A stretch of DNA of 64,000 nt from Siphonodentalium dalli (lineage: Eukaryota; Mollusca; Scaphopoda; Gadilida; Siphonodentaliidae): positions 14,425,814 to 14,489,813 of the forward strand of contig CP136063.1 of assembly GCA_032622095.1 (NCBI GenBank), given 5' to 3'. The notes beneath the pieces were generated by a model. The model made no database searches. It saw only the letters and a program-made list of their open reading frames with translations, and was not told the DNA's origin. Numbering within the stretch: position 1 is the first letter of the stretch; every line of letters begins with the position of its first letter. The position numbers and the translations under genes are program-made. Below, one piece after another: positions 27,300-39,953 of this stretch.

Positions 27300-28450
27300 T
27301 TTACCCATACCATAGTATGGTAAACATAGTGTTGTTGCCCGGATTGACCACTCGTCGTTCGTCCGTCTGTCTGTCTGTCTGTCTGGCCGTCTGTCTGTCT
27401 GTCCGTAGACACTTTACGAGTAATGCGATAACTCAAACATTTTCTATCCGATCGAAACCAAATTTTGTATGTGGGTTTCTCCGAGATTTTGTTACAGAGT
27501 TATGGCCCTTTTTCGACTTAGAATTCACGCATTCTGCCATAACTCAAACATTTTTTATCTGTTTGGAACCAAATGTGGTATGTGAGTTTCACAGCCCAAA
27601 ATACATATCGAGTTCGAATATGGGTTTGATCCGATATTTTTCAAAGGAGTTATGGCCCTTTTTCGACTTAGAATTCATGCATGCTGCCATAACTCAAATT
27701 TTTTTTTATCTGATCGGAACCAAATTTGGTATGCGAGTTTCTCAACTCAAAATACAGATCGAGTTTGAATATGGGTTATATCCAACATTTTATACCAGAG
27801 GTATGGCCCTTTTTCAACTAAGAATTGAACAGATAACCATAGCAGTCTACAATTAATTACCAGTGGTATCAGTTTAGCTCTGAGAGCAGTAAATCTGTAT
27901 TATGGGAATTAGAGTTATTTTTTACTCCCATGTTTATGATGACACACTCCTCACCTGTATAGTTTTTGGTATCGATCGGTTGATCGGTTTAGAAATTATT
28001 AACACTTTGCATCCGCACATAGGCATGAGCTATCCTATGCTGTAACCAAATTATTTTTTGTCCAATTGTTTTCATATTTGATATGTAGGTTTATAATGAC
28101 ACACCCCTCACCTGTATAGTTTTTGGTATCGATCGGTTGATCGGTTTAGAAAATAATTAACCCTGCACACAAATGCTATCTGATCCATCTAAGTCAAACT
28201 GTTTTCTTCTGATATGCCTCATATTTCTTACCAAGGTTTTTCTTAGCACGTTCTTTATCTGTATGGTTTTTGGTATCGTTTAATTAACCCTTTTCAAACT
28301 TATGTTTACTTAGAACTCAAAACATTTTTCATCGGATCTACACCAAATTTGGTACATGTGGTCCTCACCCCGAAATACAGATCAAGTTCAAATTTGGGTT
28401 TGATCCGATATAGTTTAACAGAGTTATGGCCCTTTATAATTCAAGTAATT
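27300..28450. repeat. ~150-bp repeat block with (TCTG)n and palindromic head
   Basis: It opens with the palindrome 'ccataccatagtatgg' and a 'gtctgtctgtctgtc' run at about 27,360-27,410. Three tandem units of about 130-150 bp follow, with 'ataactcaaacattttt.tatctg.t.ggaaccaaat' and 'gagttatggccctttttcgactta', and diverged copies reach 28,450. A related head and unit reappear at 31,540-31,720. Confidence 0.6.
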
Positions 28451-30349
28451 TACTACCTATTGTAAATGCCCTGTGAGAATTTAAGACAAACAACTTTACA
28501 CAGTAATCTGCTTTATTGGGATCAGAAAATGACACTGGATACTCTTTGCTAAACCACTGCTGCTCCCAGAGCTGTCAAATTTAAGTGATTGATATGATAC
28601 TTTACTCCAGTTTGTGTGCAATAGTAATTTAACCCAACCTGTTGAAACATGTTCATGGCATTAATACAAATAGTCCATTGTCCATGTGAAGGATGTTCTG
28701 GAGCATGGCTGTTTAGAGAATTGTTGTTTACAGAGACACTGTTGTCTTGAGAAAAAAAATTTATCCACACATTAGTTCCATCATATGATGTCATTGAAAA
28801 TGATTAACACTCTCCACACATCATATGTTCATTCTCCTATTCTATGTCCAGGTTGATAATGATCCACTTTTCACTTGCATGTATTTCAGGATTAAAATTA
28901 ACGTATTCCATAGACACATCATATATGATACGCAGATTTTAAATTATCTCTTTCGCCTTAGGCCAGGTTCACTAAGAATTTCTATAAATTATAAGCCACC
29001 AATTGAATATTCATCATTTGAGGATATATCTTATTTTGAAAGTCCCTCTATTGCATTTGGGCTGCAGGATAATAATAATGGTTCTGGTATTCTTGAAGCT
29101 GACTTTTTGGTCAAATATTTTTCACCCAATCACTTTTATAATCTCATTCAGGTTGATTGTGATACATTCTTCATGTGTATAGATTTTGGTATTGATTGAA
29201 TGGTTTTGAGAATATTAACCCAATATTTAATAATATTTCTGCTGTTACAGACATTGTATCTTTCCAATGATCAGCTTAGAATAAAATTAACCATAGGTAC
29301 ATGTATACTGTACACGATCCAATGTTATGACTCTAATATTTTCAATTTGACCCTTCTCGTATCTCTCCTTTAGTTATCTGATAATTCTGTATTAAAATAT
29401 TTTATATCCAACCATTATCAATCATATTTAATATCAAGGTCTATACACCCCTCACTTATATAGATGTTCAGGTGTTTGTTGGTCTCTAATCTCAATCATC
29501 CCATAACTTTTACTATGCAGCTAACACAACAACATAATCTGTTATGACTCAGGTTCCATTGTAAGAATTAAATAAATAGAGTTATTATGATGTTAATATT
29601 GTAACAATTATATCTTTAACAGCTATGGTGCATCTGTCTGACTGTGTTTGGGTATAATTATCTTTATCAATCTATCACACATACATGTATCTCTGTTGGA
29701 GTGACCGAATAGGTTGAAATCGAATGTCATATCCATCTTCCTATTGTGTTTAAATGAGCAAGTTGCTCAATATGTCTGATTCCACTATGAAACGAATAAA
29801 TAATAGTACGCTGTGAATTGTTGAAATTCTTGCACTCATAAAAAGATCGCTATCGCCAAGGTATGGGTTAAACATCTGCCGATCGTGATCGGCCTCTCGT
29901 TCAGTACCAAAATAAAAATAACGGTAATGATATAAAACATGATGGTATGTCAGCACTTGAAGGCTAACTGAATGTTTGCAAAGGGGAGGGGGCCTTGTGA
30001 GTAAGCCCAGTACCAACTTTATGAGTAAATACATGTACATGCACAAGCCCGCCCCCAGGCTTACTGATTGGTGTACATGTACATAGTATGTAAAGGTAAC
30101 CGTACCAAGGATTAGGGGTATATATAGTGATACATGTACATGTACCTCAGTCTGCCTTTCCTTTCGGTGGGTCATTCTGTCTGTCCATAACTACCCGGTA
30201 TCATTTCACAACACAGCTCAAAAATGGGAATTGCAATTTGGGTGTTTTTCGGCGTGCTGGTGCATGTAGATCAGGATTGTGGATGTCCATATAATGGAGG
30301 TTTTGTTCAGAATTTTTTCCAGAGTTATAGCCCTTTACTGGACTTACAT
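28451..30349. other. No supported gene; acatgtac-rich sequence
   Basis: Apart from the weak ORF at 28,549-28,794 this is non-coding, with repeated 'acatgtacatgtac' and 'tacatgtat' stretches (around 30,030-30,140), a simple-sequence flavour common in mollusc genomes. Confidence 0.35.
28512..28794 (-). CDS. Possible terminal coding segment, unidentified
   Basis: A minus-strand 81-codon ORF (28,549-28,794) has balanced, non-repetitive composition (…HGQWTICINAMNMFQQVGLN…). An AATAAA polyadenylation hexamer follows on the same strand at 28,512-28,517. No family is recognised and no splice acceptor is obvious upstream. It may be a last exon, a retrocopy or chance. Confidence 0.18.
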
Positions 30350-31540
30350 TCCTACATTTTTAGCTCGACTTTACTTTGTTAAGTTTGAGCTATTGCCATG
30401 GCTTGGTATCCGTCGTCCGTGTGTGTGAGGGTGTGTGACTCGTCAACAATTTCCTTTAGCACGGGCTACAGGTTGTACCTTTGGTCAGATCATTATGAAA
30501 TTTGTCATGGTGTTGACATTGACATGTAGATGGGAACGAGTCATTTTGGGGTCATTCGGCAAAAAAATATGGCCGCCGGCAGCCATCTGGGATTTTACTC
30601 TTTGCATGACTAAATCCTTTAGCACGGGCTACAGGTCATAGATTTTCAGATTTTCATGAAATTTGTCATGGATATTAACAATGACATGTACAGGTAGATG
30701 GGAACGAGCCATTTTGGGGTCATTGGGCCAAAAAACATGGCTGCCAGCAGCCATCTTGAATTTTACTCTTTGCATGACTAAATCCTTTGGCACGGGCTAC
30801 AGATTGTACCTTTTGTCTGATCATTATGAGATTTGTCATGGCTGTTGACATTGACATCTAGATGAGAACGAGTAATTTTGGGGTCATTCGGGAAAAAACA
30901 TGGCCGCCAGCGGCCATCTTGAATTTCAAATTTCAAATTTCAATCCATTAGAACGGCTACAGGTTGTACTGTTCGTCTGGTCATCATGAAATTTGTCATT
31001 GATGCTAATATTGACATGTCGATGGAAACGAGTCATTTTGGGGTTGTTCGGCCAAAAAACATGGCCGCCAGCAGCCATCTTGGATTTTACTCTTTGCATG
31101 ACTAAATCCTTCTGCACACGCTACAGGTCGTACCTTTGGTCGGATCTTCATGAAATGTGTCATGGATGTTAACAATGACATGTAGATGGGAACGAGCCAT
31201 TTTGTGGTCATTGGGCCAAAAAACATGGCCGACAGCAGCCATCTTGGATTTTACTCTTTGAATGAATAAATCCTTTGGCACAGGCCACAGGTCATATGAT
31301 CTTTTGTCAGATCATCATGAAATTTGTGATGGATGTTAATGACATGTAGATGGGAATTAGTCACTTTGTGGTCATTCAGCAAAAAAACATGGCTGCAAGC
31401 GGCATCTTGGATTTCAGTCATTGCATAACTACGGTAGACCTTTCAACTTTCCACATTCCTAATCACTCCATTGACTGTAACACATGAAATTATTCCCTTT
31501 CCAAGTTGAGCTACAGTGTCATTGACACGGTCATTATGTT
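30350..31540 (+). repeat. Tandem ~185-bp repeats carrying 'atggccgcc' (five to six units)
   Basis: The leader 'gttaagtttgagctattgcc' at about 30,380 is followed by units containing 'cacgggctacaggt.gtacc', 'atgaaatttgtcatgg', 'gacatgtagatgggaacgag', 'ttttggggtcattcgg', 'aaaacatggccgccagcagcc' and 'ttttactctttgcatgacta'. The block closes with 'caagttgagctacagtg', nearly the complement of the leader. It is the same family as 1-640. This is a non-coding repetitive element with paired ends. Confidence 0.65.
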
Positions 31541-34500
31541 TAGCCATGCCATAGTATGACAAAGATAGTGACCACTCGTCGTCTGTCTGCGTGTCCATGG
31601 ACATTTATGCATGGTCCGATAACTCAAACATTTTCTATCTGATCGGAATTTTACATATGAATGTCTGAGCCCAAAAGACAGATCTATTTTTACCGGTAAC
31701 TGAGTTATGGCCCTTTTTCTAAAAAATATTCACTCTATATTAAAAAACAAAATATTTTTTTTTTAATTAACAAAATTTTAAAAACTAACACCATTACAAC
31801 TCTGCCAAGGGTACCCGAGTCAGCACATCAATTTTTTTTAAAAATTGGTAGAAAGTACATGTATTGTGTTGTGTACTGGTAAATTTGTTTTGAGCGACAT
31901 TAAACCCAATTCATCAATTCCATCCCATGCCTTTGGACTACTGTAGCTATTAATACAATATGGCTATATAATTTTCAGATGTCTCTTATGCTAATGTGCA
32001 GATAAAGCAAGTTATTGTATCTAATTTAAAAAAACAGTTTCAACAATTCAGATCACATCAGATTAAAAGTAGACTAGATCATCACTCTACAGATGGTCTG
32101 ATGTTAATCATGTTATTATACAAAAAAAATGTAAATGTTATTGGTTTAATAGTGATACCAGTCTTCAGCATAAACGTTGCCTGTGATTTGTTGACCGCTG
32201 TGGTAAATAAATAATTCATACGAATGGGTCAGCAGTATGGTATCTTATCAGATATCTTGATGGCTGGTGTTGGTAGAATGCGATACATTGTCATTGTAAA
32301 CTTAAATTGCAATCTCTTGACCAAGTAATTATTCCTTGGTCACCTTTTCACATTTAACCCAAGGCTGTGGTGGTGCAGCGCATTACAGATCCTGTTCCAG
32401 TACATTATCTTACATACGGTACATGTAAATGCGAGTGACCCATAAATTCCAATAAGTTGAGTTATGTACATGTATGGTCTATAATAATACATAACAGTAT
32501 GCTCTAGAATTCAACATCAAAAGACTCCTTTATGTTTCCAATCATAGTAATTTACTATTGCGAAGGAATGGGTTAACATCTGCCGATCATGATCGGCCTC
32601 TCATTTGCTCAATAGGTTTTATTATTGGGGTTAGGGTTTTGTACCTGCAATGGGCATCTGTTATTTTATTATTTTAACTAAATGTTTACTGACATGTGAA
32701 CCATCTTAGTGTTTAAAAAAAGGGGGTATCCTTTGTCCCATTTGGACAGTCACACCTCTAATGTTTACCAGAGTTACGGCCCTCGTTTGAGTTAGAAATG
32801 TTTGTCTGAAAGAATATTTAAGCTTGTAACTCGGGGTGTTAATTATAGGGTGTTCTTGTACGTTTAGCATAGGTTGGTGGAAAGGATCCCCAAATACCAG
32901 TTTCATATTTGCCAGTTACAACCCTTCCTTGACTTGGAAATTTGTGATTGAGGATTCAGATGGTTCGGAGGTACAGTGTATATGTGGAGACCTTCGTTTG
33001 ACCCCGTCCTTCACAGGGCAAGTCTTGTCTGCACTCTTTTCGGAGTTATAGCCCTTTGCCAGAGTTATGACATTGTATTAGACTGAGAGATGTTACCCAT
33101 TACTTTATTTTGCTCTAAATACACCCAACCTTGAGTGTTCCCTGTCTTATATTCCACTATAGTACAAGAAATCTCAATCATGCCGCCATTATACTGAATA
33201 AATGACATAAATATTTTGATCCGACAAGAGTACATGTAAAATCATGTTTACATTATTTATGATTTTCATTAACTCATTTTCAACACTTTGATTCTTGTAA
33301 AAGCTCCTGACTTGCTGTAGAAATTCTAAAGCATTTGCCTAAAGTGATATCTTATCAGTTGTACATGTATGTATTTCAATTACTGCTACTGCAAATGAGA
33401 ATTATGAATATTGAATTGCAATATCTTTTCATTCCTGGTGGTAGTTTACCTTTTATTGTGAAAATATGACAGAATATATAACAACAATAGTCACTATAGT
33501 CTCCACACTGCAAGGTGAGTGAAATTATAAATTATTGACAAAATTGAAAATCATGTATTTCTATCAACTGGCAATGAGTTTGTGGTATAAATTAGTACAC
33601 AAGAACTTGAACATGATATTGTGTGGGACTGGTTGAATTGACCTGCGATATGATGGATCACATCCACCCTCAAGCTACTTTTGCCATTTAACCCTTTCAT
33701 ACTGGTGCAGCATTAAATATAATGTGCCTGTGCACACTCGTATACATGCAGATGTACATGTATACATGTACAAATATATGCATGTCTCTCATGGTGAGCC
33801 TCGCATATAAAAGTGCACTGGTTTACAATGTTAAGGCAAATGTTGTTTGGCCAATGTCTTTTCTTATATATGCGAGGCTCCCGATGGGAGACTCCCATAT
33901 ATAAGTGTGCATTGGACCAAGTTTTTCGCAAAAATTCATTGAGCTCCAGTCATGATAAGGTTAATGGCATTTTTCTGATGTGCAGGGGTTGACATGCTTG
34001 AGACCCCGTCACAGTTTAATTCACACCAGTTTCTCAGCTTCTGTTATTTTACGGAGTTAGAACTCATAGTCCTGATAGATGTACATGTACCGGTAGATGG
34101 TGATTTATGAGCTGAGTTTAGAACCACATAATTGGTGGGAGGGGTTCTGGTTTTGCCCCCCCTAACTTTGGTATTCAGCGGAAAATCTGTTGTGTAACTA
34201 GACCAACAAATGGCCACATTTAGAATATTTCTAACTTTATGAAATTGAGGTACCAGTTGTAAAATGATTCAATCATGTGAGATTGAAGCTACAGGAATAT
34301 CCATGTTGGTCGGTTGATAATGGTTTATCGTCATTTCAGCCGCTATGCCATGTCACAACAACAGTTTTACTGGTTGAATGACCACATAAATAATTAATCG
34401 CCCAACCCCACCAAACGGGCACCCATGTTGTTCAGCTTTGGTTCGTTAATTAAGCTAGCTTATGTTCATATTAGAAACTATGAACCCTTACGAAGAGAAT

Positions 34501-34919
34501 CAGAAACATTACCCAAAACATGTATTTCACAAACTTGTAAGACTTACTGTGAATTTCAGTGTTGATAAAAATGTGTTCATTACCAATGGTTTAAATATGT
34601 TAAAATCATAATCATTTGTAAATATGTTGATTGTTAATGATGAAATGCATTACCAAATGTAAATTATGTTCATTGCATTACCAGTTATTGATTGTAAATA
34701 TGATAATTTCATGTTCAGTTGTAAATATGTTGATTCTTAATTCAAAAATAAAAGTTATGTTGTTGAAATACAATCTCTGTTTTTAATGATCGTCTTCGGC
34801 AATGTCGATGAAGATCTTAATTCACCAAAAAGAAACACATCTGATTTGACGTTCAGGAAATTTGGTAGAAAAACACAACGACGTCAGGGCCACCCAAAAC
34901 CTGCTATCAGACGGCTCTT
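31541..34919. other. No gene recognised
   Basis: AT-rich sequence with repeat fragments ('ccatgccatagtatg' at 31,540, 'gagttatggccctttt'), acatgtac stretches and, at 33,785-33,905, paired 'gcgaggctc' and 'atataagtg' motifs. I see no conserved protein, RNA gene or clear promoter. Confidence 0.35.
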
Positions 34920-34924
34920 ACATG

Positions 34925-35175
34925 CACATTTTCACAGCGCTAGCGTCTTCGAATATATTCGAAGACTTTCGCTTTTGTTAAAAAATGCACTGGTAAAGTA
35001 ACACAATTTGCCAATGCATCTATTTTTTCTCGGTATTATTCTAAGTCCAATGTGTACATCGAAGGGGAGCGCCCTTCGCTTACCACACTGCCATTAGAAT
35101 CCGAGAAAAAATCGATACATTGGTAAATTGTGCTCTTTTCTGTCAAATTACCATTCGAAGCGCTCACTCATTGGA
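34925..35175. repeat. Imperfect inverted repeat (foldback, ~250 bp)
   Basis: 'cacaatttgccaatgcatc.attttttctcgg' near 35,000 pairs with 'ccgagaaaaaatcgatacattggtaaattgtg' near 35,100, flanked by weaker pairing out to 'cttcgaata' and 'cattcgaag'. Likely a small MITE. Confidence 0.5.
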
Positions 35176-35329
35176 ATATAACATAACCTCTGGACAGACC
35201 CTGGGCGGGACAGAGTGCCCGACCCAGGATTAAAAAAAAAATTCTGGCCCACTTCAGTTCTGGGTCGGGCACTCTGGCACATGGGTGTATGTATATCGAA
35301 ATGATTGCAATGTGGGAGGACAGTACGTT

Positions 35330-36890
35330 CAGTCAATACCATAAGTGTTATCATTACGCGACGCAGGCATGCACATAATCACCAAAATTCAGTCATACCA
35401 GAGTCGAGAATATTGTACCCAATTACAGGCCATGTCACAACGTTAAGGCCATATTTGTTTGTCTGTAGTATGTTCCAACATCAATAATATGTACAATGCG
35501 CTACTACGTCAATAAAGCAATGTTCATTCAACATATGACAGGATGTGTTGATAAATGTTGCAACCGTTGTGGGTGCACCTTCCTGAATATCGACATATCC
35601 CAACTCTGGAACAGAATGCGAAATTAAGAAATAGCCGCGATTGAATACAGTATACCTCTACAGGTTGGACAGACTATTACCATAACTAGTGTATGTCGCA
35701 AGCATCTGGATGCATTTATGACACGATATCAATATCGAACGCTTGGTTTGGAATATATACACAAAACCGCATGTGTCAGTTACTGCTGTCAATATATCGG
35801 ACAAGTTCAATGGCCTAGGATAGCACAATCTGCCAAAAAAAACCATTATTGTTCTCATAAGAGACGCATGCAGGAGTGCCATACATGTACACTATCGGCC
35901 AGTAACACAAATATGTGTTTGTTTACCACACGCTCGACCGATATATTTTAACTGACTCTTCCCCACCAATGTCTCTACATCCGTGCAATAGGATGTTGCC
36001 TAACACAATTTCTTAAATGGAAATGCTCAATTTCAAGTAAAAATGCATAGATTTAACCATAAAACCTGGAAATCTTAGGCATTTTAGTGACTGCATTTGT
36101 ATTTTTCTTGCTATAATTGCCATACCTGCTTAAATTTAATACACCATATGCAAGTATGTCATAAACTAGCGGCCAGTAACACACATATGCGGGGCTGTTA
36201 ACCACACGTTGAAATGGCATATTCTAGCTCACCCTTCCCCACAGGTGTATCTACATCCCTGCAATATGGGTGTTGCTTAATACTGTTTCTTCAACAAAAG
36301 TGCAAAATATCAAGATCGAAACTCATAGATTTAACCACACAACATGAAATTTTAAAGCAATATATGTTTAACCTTCTAATGATGGAAGCTGCACTGTTGC
36401 AGTATTAAAGACCATGAGCCAGTGCCTTCTCTTATATAGGGACTAGGGAGTCTCGTACATGTGAGATAACGCGTTGGCACAGGGGTTTCGCACTATTTCG
36501 GAAAGTCCAGTCATGAAAGTGTTAAATCTAATAGACACCAAGCACCATCAGCGTCAAAACTCTACATAGCAGGTAGCGTCGAGAACAATGTACACAATTA
36601 CTGGTTATGTCACAATTCTAAGGCCGTATTATATAATTTTAATGCGTTCTTACATCACTTATTTTCACAATGTCGCAACCACATGGGCGTCCCATCCGGA
36701 ATATTGAACGCTGGAACGCATTGTGAAAATAAGAAATAGCCACCATTGAATTTCGTACCACTAATGGATGGACAGACTATTTCCATATTGTATTGGGCTT
36801 ATAAATTATATGTTCAGAGCGCACTACACCATGTACACTTGTCATAGTGCCACTTTATGGAATACAACAGCCAGTGCTGAGTATATGTAT
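35330..36890. repeat. Diverged segmental duplications
   Basis: Two pairs are visible. About 35,400-35,700 matches 36,570-36,790 ('gtcgagaa.aatgtac.caattac', 'atgtcacaa', 'aagaaatagcc.c.attgaat', 'ggacagactatt.ccata'). About 35,890-36,090 matches 36,165-36,370 ('cggccagtaacacaaatatg', 'cttccccac', 'tctacatcc.tgcaatagg', 'atagatttaacca'). No coding sequence is supported in either. Confidence 0.45.
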
Positions 36891-36898
36891 ATACTAAC

Positions 36899-36988
36899 CA
36901 TCAGGTGTAGCCACGTCACCGTCTCACCAAACACACCAGTTATGCTCCACTGTACTTTGGCAAGTGCTTCCAACTTCTGACTAAAATC
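36899..36988 (-). CDS. Candidate host exon (90 bp, phase 0)
   Basis: The minus strand has acceptor 'cttgtatag', a 30-codon open segment (DFSQKLEALAKVQWSITGVF...), then donor 'gttagtatatac'. The donor is identical over 12 bases to that at 61,774, and the lengths of all three candidates are multiples of three. Function unknown; it could be part of a long minus-strand gene or a repeated exon family. Confidence 0.3.
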
Positions 36989-37201
36989 CTATACAAGAAT
37001 AATAACATTGATCGAATTAATTATTGTTGATACCACACTTATAATGAACATGCATGAAATGGTTACCGAAGTGTAAATACTGTTGCTCGATAAACCCTCA
37101 CTTGCGCTGACTCGAATGTAATGACCAACATACTTATTAATTTGTGTTAGATAAGATAACCTTCAGCCAATTTAATGATAGATCCAATAGGCGGACATAT
37201 G

Positions 37202-37524
37202 AATATGGGCCTCGGTGGCTCAATCGGTTGGGGGTACAACTCCAAGCCGTTTCGCCTTCCAGCGCTGGCGATAAGGGTTCAAATCCACATGTTTCCATAG
37301 TGGACTTTGTAACTCGAAATCGTTACCTGGGAAAGTTGTCAGTTACTTGCCGATGGCCGGTGGTTTGCCGCTCATGGTCGACGAGTTTATCAGCCATTGA
37401 AATCACTGTTAGATTAGCCGTAAGTGTGCGGATTTCCTCCACCATTAAAACTGGCAATGTCGTGATATGGCCTTAGTGGCTAAAGCGAAATAAAGACCCC
37501 AATCAATCAATCAATCAATCTGCT
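37202..37524 (+). mobile_element. tRNA-derived SINE with 10-bp target duplication
   Basis: The head resembles a tRNA: A box 'tggctcaatcggttgg' (37,216-37,231) and B box 'ggttcaaatcc' (37,276-37,286). The body contains 'gccggtggtttgcc' and 'tttcctccaccattaaaactgg', a phrase common in mollusc SINEs. The tail is 'aataaagacccc' followed by (AATC)5. The flank 'cggacatatg' is present on both sides (37,192-37,201 and 37,525-37,534), marking a clean retroposition. It is not a functional tRNA gene. Confidence 0.88.
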
Positions 37525-38159
37525 CGGACATATGCCCAGAGGATAAGATGCATATTATTCAGTATAGCCATCGTTTATTTCGTTTTTAGATATCATAAAT
37601 TTGGAAACTGATAAACGATGACTGCGATAGGCCACGGCCGGACGGAAAAACCAATATTCACAGATAAACGATGGAATGATATCTCTATGAGCGATAATGT
37701 GAACGTCATTTGACACATGCACTCAGTAGTTAATGGCAGCAGGACGAAAGCTCATGTCGACTGTCAACTTATGTGTAAATATATCAACATTTAATTAAAT
37801 GTCGATGTTTAATTATGGTCTCCAGAACAGAAAATCATTGACTGTCATGATAACACCATGGGCGCGGGAACAAGGCCAAACTTTAATAGAGGCGCAGCAT
37901 ATAATGAGGAAAACGACAAAATGTTGGTGTTGAAACTGACTCGAACATAATTGAATAGCACATTGTTGAGTTTAAACCACTTCGCGGTTAATATAATGTG
38001 CCTAATTGTCACGGCGCATTACCACTAAACAAGACACACGTAAACTACATTTAATTTCTTACCTTAACCCCATTTCTGCTGACTGGAGTTGTGTGTTGTG
38101 CAATTGACGTTGTTGGAATTAACCATTCAAAGTCTATTATCATGCACCAACCAGAAACA

Positions 38160-38760
38160 TTGGTCAAGGTCAGGTCGGGTCACGACTCGACCGGTCCAAA
38201 ACACTCAGTGGACAAAAGTAAACCTACGTAACAAATTTCGTCAAAATCCCATCAAAATTCGCGATTTGACCTTGAATTAACCCGATTTCAAGGTAACGTC
38301 GCACGGGCAAAAAAATTTGCTTACGACATTCCCCATACGAAAGTATCCCCAAATACTAATTTTCATCGATATCCCGTGATACTCCGCGTTTGGCCTTGAA
38401 ATGACCTTGAAATGACCCGATTTCAAGGTCAATGTCACGTCGCACGAGCAAATTAACAGGCCCCCCACATACCAAGTGTCATCGAAATCGGCTCTGCCGT
38501 TTTCGAGTCCACCGCGAACACACAGGCAGACACACATACACATATTTCCCAAAATATATAATAGACTAGAAGGTGACTTCGTCCGGGCTTTGACCTTGAA
38601 TTGACCATTTTGAAGGTAAAGGTTAGGTGGGGTCCAACACCAACACCCCAAAAATTGTGGAAATCGGCCCAGCGGATACCGGGAAATCGGCCCAGTGGAT
38701 ACCGAGATACCCTATATATGCATCAAATTTCGTCCGTACAAATCCGCCAGTTTAACACGA
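38160..38760. repeat. RTE-like retroelement tails, one and a partial second
   Basis: Same modules as at 7,495-8,100 ('caaaacactcagtggacaaaagta', 'cgcgatttgaccttgaatt', 'acgtcgcacg.gcaaa'), ending in 'gttttcgagtccaccgcgaa' and 'aaaatatataatagac'. A second head starts at 38,570 ('cttcgtccgggctttgacc'). It abuts the Maverick left flank. Confidence 0.5.
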
Positions 38761-39004
38761 TTTGATTTCCACTCAAGTATATAAACGCGCATCATATACG
38801 CACGCTCTTTAATTATCAATTTTCAACGTAAAGATAAATACCATCGGTGTCCGAGATATCGCCAAGACGTCTGAAACAGTCAAATGCATCGGCCGGTTTA
38901 TAGAGGAGCGGCCAAATCCAAAAAGGGCCTTAGTTTTCGAGATACCCCTACCCTCGGTAGAACAATTTGAAATCAACTTTTTCTGAAAGGTAAATATATA
39001 TCAT

Positions 39005-39628
39005 TTATGAAAATGATTCTTGGCCTTGCCGGAATTGGTGGCAGCTATGTATGGCAAGACTATTTGTGAAGGTACCTACCGAAAAATAAGCCTGTTTTCA
39101 GCGGTTGGCAAGCTATACACAATTGGTTAAAAGTTAAGCACATCACCAAAAACAGAATGTTCTATTTGTTATTATGGGGTACATGGTGATACTTGATCGG
39201 AGCGTTGTTATTTTTTCTGGTTTGTTTGAGATTTCACGACGGGTAGAAAATACTCCATTCTTTCCAAACATATATGGCAAGATAAGCTCAATCCAGCGTG
39301 CTAGTTTTGTACAGAGTTGACGGACGACAGTTTTTCTGAATCGTCATGATTTTTTGACGCATAACGTTACATTCTCTACCACGACGTCGTGAAATCTCAA
39401 ACAAACCAGAAAAAATAAGACCTTTCCCATCTAGTATCACCATGTACCACATAATAACAAATAAAACGTTCTGTTTTTTTTGTGATGTACTTAACTTTTA
39501 ACCAATTGTGTATAGCTGGCGAACCGCTGAAAACAGGCTAATTTTTCGGTAGGGTACCTCCACAAATAGTCTTACCATACATAGCTGCCACAAATTCCGG
39601 CAAGGCCAACAGTCATTTCCATAAATGA
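39005..39628. mobile_element. Foldback sequence nested in the left Maverick terminus
   Basis: Arms 39,005-39,175 and 39,465-39,628 are inverted copies ('tatatcatttatg.aaatga', 'ggccttgccggaat', 'ggcagctatgtatgg', 'ctgttttcagcgg', 'acacaattggttaaaagtta'). The inner loop is also symmetric ('tctggtttgtttgagatttcacgac'). It is absent from the right terminus, so it looks like a MITE insertion at an AT-rich target, yet its arm is also joined to the outer terminus in the remnant at 5.7 kb. No coding sequence. Confidence 0.7.
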
Positions 39629-39644
39629 TATATATTAGTAGTAA

Positions 39645-39952
39645 TGGGGGCCACTATGGCCCAGTACCCCCCAGACATGGGCACTATGGCCCAGTACCCC
39701 CCAGACATGGGCACTATGGCCCAGTACCCCCCAGACATGAGCACTATGGCCCAGTACCCCCCAGACATGGGCACTATGGCCCAGTACCCCCCAGACATGG
39801 GCACTATGGCCCACTGGGCCATAGTGCCCATGTCTGGGGGGATCCTGGGCCATAGTGCCCATGTCTGGGGGGGTACTGGGCCATAGTGCCCATGTCTGGG
39901 GGGTACTGGGCCACAGTGCCCATGTCTGGGGGGTACTGGGCCATAGTTGCCC
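39645..39952. repeat. Palindromic 30-bp minisatellite, left terminus
   Basis: The unit 'cactatggcccagtac' plus 'cccccagacatggg' repeats five and a half times, then reverses at about 39,814 and continues as its complement for about four and a half units. It can form a large cruciform. All six frames are open, giving artefactual ORFs. Confidence 0.92.
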
Positions 39953-39953
39953 C

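Noticed and set aside
317-31226. ORFs in the ~185-bp 'atggccgcc' repeats at 305-646 and 30,435-31,226
   Set aside because: The reading frame is not maintained from unit to unit and both strands are open; repeat artefacts.
34786-35001. 71-codon ORF with basic composition as a gene
   Set aside because: It runs into the inverted-repeat element at 34,925-35,175 and has no recognisable motif or flanking signals.
37207-37290. tRNA gene
   Set aside because: A and B boxes are present but the cloverleaf is not kept and the unit continues into a SINE body and tail with a target duplication.
39645-39952. CRISPR-like array of 30-bp direct repeats
   Set aside because: Units are contiguous without unique spacers, reverse orientation midway and lie in a eukaryotic transposon terminus.
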